Shown here piece by piece: positions 1-4,437 of a DNA stretch of 9,090 bases. Below the pieces are notes generated by a model, which saw only the letters and a list, made by a program, of their open reading frames with translations, did not search any database and was not told the origin of the DNA. The translations under genes and the position numbers were made by a program. The first letter of the stretch is position 1. The number at the start of each line of letters is the position of its first letter. Source of the stretch: Candidatus Aenigmatarchaeota archaeon (GTDB lineage: Archaea > Aenigmatarchaeota > Aenigmatarchaeia > GW2011-AR5); NCBI GenBank assembly GCA_016202845.1, contig JACQNW010000047.1:1-9090 (forward strand), in the 5' to 3' direction.

Positions 1-21
1 AAAATTTAATGAAAATAAAAC

Positions 22-27
22 AAAAAA
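22..27 (-). terminator. Oligo-T terminator of the small membrane protein gene
   Basis: On the minus strand, six consecutive T residues follow about 20 nt after the stop codon of the gene at 47-289, inside a very AT-rich tail (1-46) with no other feature. Archaeal RNA polymerase commonly terminates at such oligo-T runs without a hairpin, and I see no hairpin here. The call is by position and composition only. Confidence 0.4.
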
Positions 28-46
28 TTAACAAATTATGTTAGAT

Positions 47-289
47 TTATCTTCTTCTTTTTGCTGCTGTTCTTGTTGTTGCTGATGTCTTTGGCTTTTC
101 TGCGTGCGCCATCCATACGAGGTGCTTTGCAATTCCAAGCAGGATGAATGCAACGAAATAGTGCACTATTGCTGTGCTCATGGCGCCTGCGGTCTGTACC
201 ACATATCCTGACACAAGAGCCGATACAAACAGTGCAGCAAAGAAGGCGGCAACAATTGCCAGCACATATCCTTTGGCTGTGTAACACAT
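47..289 (-). CDS. Small two-helix membrane protein, unknown function
   Basis: I do not recognise a family. The 80-aa product has two hydrophobic stretches long enough to span the membrane (about residues 8-31 and 38-60), each rich in Ala, Val, Phe and Leu, then a polar tail with many Lys, Thr and Arg that ends in three arginines. The basic tail predicts a cytoplasmic C-terminus and, with two helices, a cytoplasmic N-terminus as well. I chose the ATG at 289 because a TATA-like TTTAAAAA (minus strand, 313-320) lies about 27 nt upstream, the spacing expected for a leaderless archaeal mRNA. An in-frame ATG at 301 would add four residues and has no ribosome binding site. The next gene upstream on the same strand ends 59 nt away, so this looks like a separate transcript. 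Small size means a non-coding origin cannot be wholly excluded, but the two clean membrane segments argue for a real gene. Confidence 0.7.
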   Translation of the reverse strand: MCYTAKGYVLAIVAAFFAALFVSALVSGYVVQTAGAMSTAIVHYFVAFILLGIAKHLVWMAHAEKPKTSATTRTAAKRRR

Positions 290-312
290 AGAAATACTCA
301 TGTGAGAACCGG

Positions 313-320
313 TTTTTAAA
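313..320 (-). promoter_or_regulatory. TATA-like box for the small membrane protein
   Basis: Read on the minus strand this is TTTAAAAA, centred about 27 nt upstream of the ATG at 289. That spacing places the transcription start at or near the A of the ATG. The box would be too close (about 15 nt) to serve a leaderless start at 301. Confidence 0.45.
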
Positions 321-348
321 GCTTACACAGGCGCTAATTACGAAGAAA

Positions 349-849
349 TTACACTACAGCATTAGGAAAATCTATGTCGACGAGGAAAACATTGCCAGAA
401 GGCGTGACACGGAAATTGTTAAAATGATCTGGATAATTGCCAAGCCCAAGGCTCACATAAAGCGCAAGTTCTTCGTCAACATGTCTGCAAGCTTTTTCAA
501 CAACTTCTGGAGGGAACGCCTTTGCAGCATTATCAAAATCTGCGCCTGGTATGAATGTTTGAACCAACAAGCCGTCATCATATTGTACTGTTCGAGGTAC
601 ATGCGCGCCGCCTTCTATCATTATCTTATAAAGCCGAACAGTTCTTTTGTTATAGGCAATAACGCCTTCAGGTGTTGAATTGTAGTAAGCTTTCTGAATC
701 AAATTAAAGCGCCTTCTGCTTGTTTCTACGGTAACTATAGAAACAAAATGCTGGCCATGCTGTTCCCACGGGCCTTCTGATATCCCTGCAATGCACTCTT
801 TATTGCTAAGAAACCCGGCATTATACAGGCCTGTGGCACCAATAGCCAT
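349..849 (-). CDS. Kinase-fold-like protein (aminoglycoside-phosphotransferase-type), putative
   Basis: The 166-aa product looks like a shortened member of the APH/protein-kinase-like superfamily. In order I see a candidate beta-3 lysine (FNLIQKAYY, Lys about 53), a helix, the sequence HVPRTV, a hinge-like strand LLVQTFIPGADF (about 94-105, typical of APH-type kinases), a helical stretch, then a possible catalytic segment YPDHFNNF and a possible metal-binding segment VFLVDIDF (Asp158 and Asp160). The Asp-to-Asn spacing in the catalytic segment is not the usual five residues, so activity and substrate are uncertain. A TTG at 906 would give 185 aa, but the TATA-like box at 867-879 sits inside that extension, about 24 nt upstream of the ATG at 849, so I prefer the shorter form. 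The gene is divergent from ndk and shares its promoter region. The family assignment is a weak reading by eye; that the ORF is a real gene is more certain. Confidence 0.65.
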   Translation of the reverse strand: MAIGATGLYNAGFLSNKECIAGISEGPWEQHGQHFVSIVTVETSRRRFNLIQKAYYNSTPEGVIAYNKRTVRLYKIMIEGGAHVPRTVQYDDGLLVQTFIPGADFDNAAKAFPPEVVEKACRHVDEELALYVSLGLGNYPDHFNNFRVTPSGNVFLVDIDFPNAVV

Positions 850-866
850 TCTATCATATAATGGAA

Positions 867-879
867 CTATATATTTAAG
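867..879. promoter_or_regulatory. Shared AT-rich promoter between the kinase-like gene and ndk
   Basis: The run CTATATATTTAAG (plus strand) is TATA-like in both directions. Read leftward its centre is about 24 nt from the ATG at 849, which fits a leaderless mRNA. Read rightward it would start transcription near 899, leaving a leader of about 15 nt that contains the ndk ribosome binding site. No other AT-rich block lies in the right place for ndk except the weaker ATATAAT at 857-863. Confidence 0.5.
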
Positions 880-906
880 CTTTTCGTCACTATGTTGTTG
901 CAACAA

Positions 907-910
907 GGTG
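907..910 (+). promoter_or_regulatory. Ribosome binding site of ndk
   Basis: GGTG lies four bases before the ATG at 915 and matches the GGTG core of the archaeal Shine-Dalgarno sequence GGAGGTGAT. It supports the 915 start and implies a short leader, in contrast to the probably leaderless genes nearby. Confidence 0.5.
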
Positions 911-914
911 TTTT

Positions 915-1460
915 ATGACAGCTCAACCAAGGGAAGGCATTAGCCTGAAAAGAGAAGACATAACATTTACCATGGTTAAGCCTCATGCCTATGGAAAATG
1001 GCCAGAAGTGCTTGCGGCAATATTAAGTTATGAGTACAAAACTGCTGAAACAGGCATAGAAGTTCCTGCAGAGTTTACAATTGAAGCAATCAGGGCGCCT
1101 GTCAAAATAGCCAAAGAAACAGCAAAAGAATTCTATGCGCAGCATAGAGATAGACCATTTTTTTTAGAATTAGTCGATATGATGACAGAAGGGACCGTGG
1201 CGTGCATGGTTGTATCAGGCCCGGACGCGATCAATCAATACAGACAACTATTGGGACCAACAAATGTTCAGGAAGCTAGAAAAAATGCGCCTTATTCGTT
1301 AAGAGCAAAATTTGGAGAATCTGGAGATGGCGTTCCATTGAGTTATAATGCAGCTCACGGGTCAGACGACCCAAAATCTGCAAAAAGAGAAATAGGTTTT
1401 TTCTTCAGGATGTCAGAAGTTTCTGACAGAATAGCGCGTGTTTTGACTTATCCGCAATAG
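915..1460 (+). CDS. ndk: Nucleoside diphosphate kinase
   Basis: The enzyme moves the gamma-phosphate from ATP to other nucleoside diphosphates through a phospho-histidine, balancing cytoplasmic NTP and dNTP pools. The 181-aa product shows the family signatures in order: an N-terminal strand TFTMVKPHAY (about 17-26), a nucleotide-binding helix with FYAQHRDRPFF (73-83), the strand TVACMVVSGPDAI (94-106), LLGPTNVQEARKNAP (112-126), SLRAKFG, and the active-site segment NAAHGSDDPKSA (145-156) with catalytic His148. Length is above the usual 140-155 aa because of an insert around residues 42-56 and a longer stretch before the active site. Odd point: the strongly conserved Asp of the N-terminal KPDA motif is His (His24). 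The ATG at 915 is preceded by GGTG at a good distance. The gene is divergent from the kinase-like gene and followed by a structured non-coding stretch. Confidence 0.95.
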   Translation: MTAQPREGISLKREDITFTMVKPHAYGKWPEVLAAILSYEYKTAETGIEVPAEFTIEAIRAPVKIAKETAKEFYAQHRDRPFFLELVDMMTEGTVACMVVSGPDAINQYRQLLGPTNVQEARKNAPYSLRAKFGESGDGVPLSYNAAHGSDDPKSAKREIGFFFRMSEVSDRIARVLTYPQ

Positions 1461-1470
1461 TAGAATCAAC

Positions 1471-1653
1471 AGTACCTCCGAAAGCAGGGTTATAGTGAAC
1501 CAAATAAATAAACACGACATAATTTATTTGTTTCACATATAGCAACCAATGAAGTTGTATAGAGCTTGTTTCATTGGCTTGCTATAAAGCCAAAGTATTG
1601 CGATCCATCCTAAGTGTATTGCAAAGCCATATGTTTTCACTTTCGGAGGTACT
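1471..1653. repeat. Structured intergenic element with 14-nt inverted ends
   Basis: This 183-nt block begins with AGTACCTCCGAAAG (1471-1484) and ends with its exact reverse complement (1640-1653). Between the ends are two strong hairpins: 1495-1509 with 1522-1536 (14 of 15 positions paired) and 1538-1553 with 1570-1586 (16 pairs with one bulged C). The inner right part (1587-1639) has the near-repeat AAGTATTGC / AGTGTATTGC. A partial copy of the right end lies at 4360-4397, and a possible piece of the left hairpin at 9071-9090. I see no open reading frame of note. It fits either a small non-autonomous mobile element with terminal inverted repeats or a structured RNA closed by a long terminal stem. 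No target-site duplication is evident. It fills most of the 279-nt gap between ndk and the next gene. Confidence 0.6.
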
Positions 1654-1688
1654 CATCAAACATATCATTTGGCCTGCTTGAAATTAGT

Positions 1689-1708
1689 TGTAATTCAAAA
1701 GAATTACA
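1689..1708. promoter_or_regulatory. Palindromic candidate operator
   Basis: TGTAATTC and GAATTACA form a perfect 8-bp inverted repeat with a 4-nt AAAA spacer. The right arm abuts the TATA box at 1709-1719 and overlaps where the BRE (TFB recognition element) should lie, a classic place for an archaeal regulator to block or recruit the basal factors. The regulator is unknown. Confidence 0.5.
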
Positions 1709-1719
1709 TTTATATATTG
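1709..1719 (+). promoter_or_regulatory. TATA box of the membrane-anchored beta-sandwich gene
   Basis: TTTATATATTG is centred about 27 nt before the ATG at 1740, so the mRNA is probably leaderless. No Shine-Dalgarno sequence lies in front of the ATG. Confidence 0.6.
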
Positions 1720-1739
1720 CGGGCAGAGAATAGTATCTC

Positions 1740-3173
1740 ATGCTAAAGAAGTTGTTGCCACTTTTGTTTCTGGTCATGGCAGTTCAATATGCCCATGCTT
1801 TCCAGCTGACTGTGGCCGACGACTCCATCACAGTCTCCACGGCCAGTTTCAGGGAAATGGAGATCAAAGTAGCTTCTCTTGACACTGATGATGTGGTTTT
1901 CTCTCTTGTAGATGGAAAGCCTTGGATGACCCTTGATCCGACGCATGTCAAGCTGAACTCTACATCAACCCAGCAGACCGTAAAGCTTATTGCTTCTCCT
2001 TTCATCGACACTCCTTTGGGTCTCTACAAGGTTGTTTTGAGCGCAGAATCTGTCAAGACGGGTGAAAGAAAATCCGTTAATCTTTTCATTTCAGTGCAAA
2101 AAGGCGAGGTTGTAGACCTGGAAAGCATAACTGTTACAGGCAATCTACAGCCAACAGGGGAAATAATCATAAGATATGTTGTGAGAAACTTCAGGACGTC
2201 GACAGCAGAGGACATTTCAATTTCATCGGTGATCAAAAGCCCGTCCGGAAAAATAATAGAGGTGAAAGAAGCAATCCCAAGGATGGACCCTGATGAAACA
2301 AAAACCGTTGAAAAATCATTTGTTTTGCCGCCTCAGGCAGAATATGGCGATTACAGCGTTGACACCACACTGATGCATCTGGCAGATGCCCGTTTGGTGA
2401 AGCAGTCATTTTACGTTTCCAAGCGCCCTGTCCTGAAGGAAGAAAGGTCAAAGTCTTCTCTGATTTTTGGCTACAAAACTGAAATCAATGTCAAGAACGT
2501 GGGAAATGCCCCTGCTTCTGATATTCCTGTCACAGACACTATTTCAGGGTTTGAATCAGCATTCATGTCGTCTGACAAAAAGCCGGTTGTGAACGGAACA
2601 AAATATACATGGAATATTATCAGCTTGCAGCCAGGAGAAGAAGCTGTCATTTCATATGCGGTTGATTATTCTCCGTTATATCTTTTCATAATAGCAATTA
2701 TAGTTCTGCTTTACCTGTACTTCTTCAAGATGCGAACTGTTCGCGTCAGGAAAAATGTCTTGCAGAAGAAGCATATAGAGGAGGGCGAGGAGTTCACTAT
2801 AGGCGTTGAGATAAAGAATTATTCTGGAAAACGCGTGGAAGAGCTTCTTGTGGAAGACTTTGTCCCCACAATGTTCAAGGTCAAGGAAGGCTCAGGGCCA
2901 AAAGCCACAATGAAAAAATCATCAGTTGGAACAGAGCTTGTATGGAAATTGTCAGGCATGTACCATGGCGAGGAAAGGGTGGTAAGCTACAAGATAGTTC
3001 CGGCATTTGGAGTTCATGGGAAAATAAGGCTGCCAAGAGCTTCAGTGAAATTCAAGCTCGGAAACAAGATCATTCATCACCTAAGCTCTCTTGCTCATCT
3101 GGGATTGGAAGTAGACGAAGAACATCCCGTTAGCAGGCTGATCAACAAAGGCAGAAATCTAGGCAGGAAGTAA
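1740..3173 (+). CDS. Membrane-anchored protein with Ig-like/DUF11-like domains
   Basis: The 477-aa product starts with a clear signal peptide (two lysines, a Leu/Val core, likely cleavage after Ala-His-Ala at about residue 20). Beta-rich domains follow: one at about 21-120, one at about 125-226, and one at 240-310 with VKNVGNAPASDIPVTD and SLQPGEEAVISY, the pattern of DUF11/CARDB/NEW3-type adhesion modules of archaeal envelope proteins. A membrane helix spans about 311-329, followed by a basic run (KMRTVRVRK), which predicts that the rest is cytoplasmic. That part (about 338-420) looks like another copy of the same module: IKNYSGKRVEELLVEDFVP, LVWKLSGMYHGEERVVSY. The C-terminus is basic. A structural role in the cell envelope, or a link between outside and inside, is an inference; no catalytic motif is visible. 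The start is supported by the signal peptide and the TATA spacing. Confidence 0.8.
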   Translation: MLKKLLPLLFLVMAVQYAHAFQLTVADDSITVSTASFREMEIKVASLDTDDVVFSLVDGKPWMTLDPTHVKLNSTSTQQTVKLIASPFIDTPLGLYKVVLSAESVKTGERKSVNLFISVQKGEVVDLESITVTGNLQPTGEIIIRYVVRNFRTSTAEDISISSVIKSPSGKIIEVKEAIPRMDPDETKTVEKSFVLPPQAEYGDYSVDTTLMHLADARLVKQSFYVSKRPVLKEERSKSSLIFGYKTEINVKNVGNAPASDIPVTDTISGFESAFMSSDKKPVVNGTKYTWNIISLQPGEEAVISYAVDYSPLYLFIIAIIVLLYLYFFKMRTVRVRKNVLQKKHIEEGEEFTIGVEIKNYSGKRVEELLVEDFVPTMFKVKEGSGPKATMKKSSVGTELVWKLSGMYHGEERVVSYKIVPAFGVHGKIRLPRASVKFKLGNKIIHHLSSLAHLGLEVDEEHPVSRLINKGRNLGRK

Positions 3174-3189
3174 ACCGCACTTACAGTCT

Positions 3190-3276
3190 TATAGCAAATC
3201 TCAAAATTAAGTAAACATTTTTTTGAGTTTGTTATAGAGGAAATATCGTTGAAAAAGTTTACTAATCAACGATATT
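3190..3276. other. Two strong hairpins with complementary loops
   Basis: Hairpin 1 pairs 3190-3206 with 3221-3236 (16 pairs, one bulged T, one G-U). Hairpin 2 pairs AATATCGTTGA (3242-3252) with TCAACGATATT (3266-3276), 11 perfect pairs. The loop of the first holds AGTAAAC (3210-3216) and the loop of the second holds its exact complement GTTTACT (3257-3263), so the two could form a kissing-loop pair. The block sits just after the stop of the membrane protein gene and before the tRNA promoter. It may be a 3'-UTR or terminator structure or a small RNA. A run of seven T residues (3218-3224) in hairpin 1 could end transcription. Confidence 0.5.
3218..3224 (+). terminator. Oligo-T run after the membrane protein gene
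   Basis: Seven consecutive T residues lie 44 nt past the stop codon at 3173, in the loop side of a hairpin. This is the first good archaeal-type oligo-T terminator downstream of that gene. Confidence 0.4.
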
Positions 3277-3290
3277 GACTATTACTCAGC

Positions 3291-3300
3291 AATTTAAATA
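3291..3300 (+). promoter_or_regulatory. Candidate TATA box of the tRNA gene
   Basis: AATTTAAATA is centred about 42 nt before the first base of the tRNA, implying a short 5' leader of about 16 nt removed by RNase P. A second AT-rich block (TCTATAAG, about 3315-3322) is closer and is an alternative. Confidence 0.35.
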
Positions 3301-3354
3301 TCACATAGCCTAATTCTATAAGTTTATTTTTATTTTACCCCTGATAGCTCAATC

Positions 3355-3387
3355 AGCTCTTTGAAATTTCAAAAAGGCTGGAGAAGC
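3355..3387 (+). other. Probable D-loop intron of tRNA-Tyr
   Basis: The D-loop is far too long. Removing 3355-3387 leaves AATCGGTA, a textbook 8-nt D-loop with G18-G19 and an A15 that can form the Levitt pair with U48. An alternative cut removing 3352-3385 leaves AGCGGTA. It is favoured by a relaxed bulge-helix-bulge: CTC (3348-3350) with GAG (3381-3383), bulges AAT and AAG, and an inner helix CAGC (3354-3357) with GCTG (3377-3380). The exact borders are therefore uncertain by about three bases. The intron folds on itself (CTTT/AAAG and GAAATTTC). Confidence 0.65.
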
Positions 3388-3407
3388 GGTAGAGCGCTCG
3401 GCTGTAG

Positions 3408-3450
3408 AACAATACCAAGTGTATTGATCACCAGCAGGTGCTTTATAGAA
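3408..3450 (+). other. Canonical anticodon-loop intron (37/38) of tRNA-Tyr
   Basis: 43 nt lie between G37 (3407) and A38 (3451). The bulge-helix-bulge is visible: exon stem CTCGG/CCGAG, central helix CTGTA (3402-3406) with TATAG (3444-3448), and A/G-rich bulges on opposite strands. Inside the intron are two small hairpins, CAATAC/GTATTG (3410-3415 with 3421-3426) and CACC/GGTG (3429-3432 with 3437-3440). This is the commonest archaeal tRNA intron site, cut by the EndA-type splicing endonuclease. Confidence 0.85.
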
Positions 3451-3497
3451 ACCGAGAGGTTCTGAGTTCAAATCTCAGTCAGGGGATGATCGCTCTT

Positions 3498-4304
3498 TCA
3501 AAGTTTCACAGTAACGCGCAAGAAAGTTGCTGGAATGGAGGTGGCGTCTTTGCTCGTGTTTTGGCTGTTGAACAGAGCTTCCAGCTCCTTCTGCATATCA
3601 GCAGCCTGGCCGTTCTTTTCTGCAGCTTCGAATGCATTCATGGTCGGCCCGTAGTAGTTTCTGAATGCGGCAACGAATTCCGATGGTGCACCGGAGAAGT
3701 TGAAAGTATACGTGTCTCTGACAAATGAAATCTTCTCTTTTAGAACCCCCGCGCCTCCAAATCTCTCAATAACATTATTCTCTGCCCCCCAAGTCATAGG
3801 ACTGATAAAGCCCTCCGGCGGTGGCGGCGAGTATGAGGAGCTGATTTTTAAGATTTGTGCAACGAATGTCGGGTCATTTGGAATCCAGTTTCCCATTATG
3901 ATCCGACCTCCGGGCCGTGTCACGCGTACCATCTCCTTGGCCACATCGAACGGCTTTGGCGCGAACATAGCTCCAAAGATGCTAACGACAAGGTCGAAAG
4001 TGTGATCTTTCAGCTCGTGCAAATTGGACGCATCGCCTTCCTGAAACTTGCAGTTCGTGAGGCCCTGTTTCCTTGCACGCCTATTCCCAGCTTCAACAAG
4101 GTTACTGGCGATATCGACGCCCAACACGTTCGCTCCGAGTTTCGCCTCTGGCAGTGCCGTCGTACCATCGCCGCATCCAATATCCAGAACCTTGAGTCCT
4201 TTTGTGATGTCAAATCCCTTGACGAGCGCCTCTCCGCTTTCCCGCATACTCTCCGCAATAAGCGTGAAATCGCCTTTTTCCCACAATGCTTTGTTTGGAT
4301 TCAT
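3498..4304 (-). CDS. Class I SAM-dependent methyltransferase, probably acquired from bacteria
   Basis: The 268-aa product has the Rossmann methyltransferase core (Methyltransf_11/25 type): motif I VLDIGCGDG (39-47), GVDIA with acidic Asp64 for the SAM ribose, EGDA (89-92), a motif IV-like FDLVVSIFGAMFAPKP (103-118) and RVTRPGGR (127-134). A C-terminal region (about 140-268) with proline-rich and Phe-rich patches probably forms the substrate cap. The substrate cannot be told from sequence; arsenite-type cysteine triads are absent. The whole protein closely resembles, from memory, a widespread bacterial family, and base composition agrees: one 60-nt line inside the gene (4081-4140) is 53% GC, against 35% (6181-6240) and 43% (4681-4740) in two lines of the neighbouring paralog genes. 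The ATG at 4304 has a TATA-like box about 30 nt upstream. The gene is convergent with tRNA-Tyr, a common landing site for foreign DNA, but I found no integrase or repeated attachment site. Confidence 0.92.
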   Translation of the reverse strand: MNPNKALWEKGDFTLIAESMRESGEALVKGFDITKGLKVLDIGCGDGTTALPEAKLGANVLGVDIASNLVEAGNRRARKQGLTNCKFQEGDASNLHELKDHTFDLVVSIFGAMFAPKPFDVAKEMVRVTRPGGRIIMGNWIPNDPTFVAQILKISSSYSPPPPEGFISPMTWGAENNVIERFGGAGVLKEKISFVRDTYTFNFSGAPSEFVAAFRNYYGPTMNAFEAAEKNGQAADMQKELEALFNSQNTSKDATSIPATFLRVTVKL

Positions 4305-4328
4305 AATATCAATTACTTTTCACCTTAA

Positions 4329-4339
4329 CTAAATATAAG
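4329..4339 (-). promoter_or_regulatory. TATA-like box of the methyltransferase gene
   Basis: On the minus strand this reads CTTATATTTAG, centred about 30 nt before the ATG at 4304, so the mRNA would have almost no leader. AAGGTGA (4320-4326, minus strand) resembles a ribosome binding site but is about 15 nt from the ATG, too far to be convincing. Confidence 0.45.
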
Positions 4340-4359
4340 ATGCCCTCACACGACCTGAG

Positions 4360-4397
4360 GTATTGAAACCATTATGTTTTCACTTTCGGAGGCACTC
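4360..4397 (+). repeat. Partial second copy of the right end of the 1471-1653 element
   Basis: This 38-nt stretch aligns with 1616-1654. The 20 bases at 4373-4392 are identical to 1630-1649 and the flanks match with two single-base gaps and a few changes. It includes the inverted-end sequence CTTTCGGAGG followed by CACTC instead of TACTC. No matching left end is present nearby, so the copy is truncated or only this segment is the conserved unit. It lies between two divergent promoters. Confidence 0.7.
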
Positions 4398-4402
4398 CTG
4401 AA

Positions 4403-4416
4403 GATTATAAATAATC
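4403..4416 (+). promoter_or_regulatory. TATA box inside a palindrome, promoter of the first paralog
   Basis: GATTAT-AA-ATAATC is a perfect 6-2-6 inverted repeat whose centre is the TATA-like ATTATAAATAA, about 29 nt before the ATG at 4438. A regulator bound here would directly compete with TBP. The downstream genes encode winged-helix proteins, so self-regulation is possible but unproven. Confidence 0.5.
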
Positions 4417-4437
4417 TCTCATTATAAGTTATATCTA

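Larger units (their letters stand above)
3338..3486 (+). tRNA. tRNA-Tyr (anticodon GTA) with two introns
   Basis: The acceptor stem is CCCCTGA (3338-3344) with TCAGGGG (3479-3485), and the discriminator is A3486. The D-stem is GCTC (3347-3350) with GAGC (3392-3395). The anticodon stem is CTCGG (3397-3401) with CCGAG (3452-3456), the loop CTGTAGA carries anticodon GTA (3404-3406), the variable loop is AGGTT, and the T-arm is CTGAG-TTCAAAT-CTCAG (3462-3478). C1-G72 is the tyrosine identity pair of archaea. The gene is 149 nt because of extra sequence in the D-loop (about 33 nt) and after position 37 (43 nt). Removing both leaves about 73 nt, the normal size. CCA is not encoded. The gene ends 11 nt from the stop of the convergent methyltransferase gene. 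Confidence 0.93.

Noticed and set aside
424..678. Plus-strand open frame of 84 codons opposite the kinase-like gene
   Set aside because: The opposite strand has the more protein-like sequence with kinase-type motifs; this frame has none.
3412..3426. Ten-base match AAGTGTATTG shared by the tRNA intron (3417-3426) and the 1471-1653 element (1612-1621)
   Set aside because: Too short, and the flanking bases do not align; probably chance.
3438..3728. Plus-strand open frame of 96 codons crossing the tRNA and the end of the methyltransferase gene
   Set aside because: It begins inside the tRNA intron and runs antisense to a clear methyltransferase; its composition looks like a shadow frame.
3855..4332. 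Plus-strand open frames of 94-157 codons opposite the methyltransferase
   Set aside because: Antisense to a well-conserved gene with high GC, which lowers stop frequency; no protein features.
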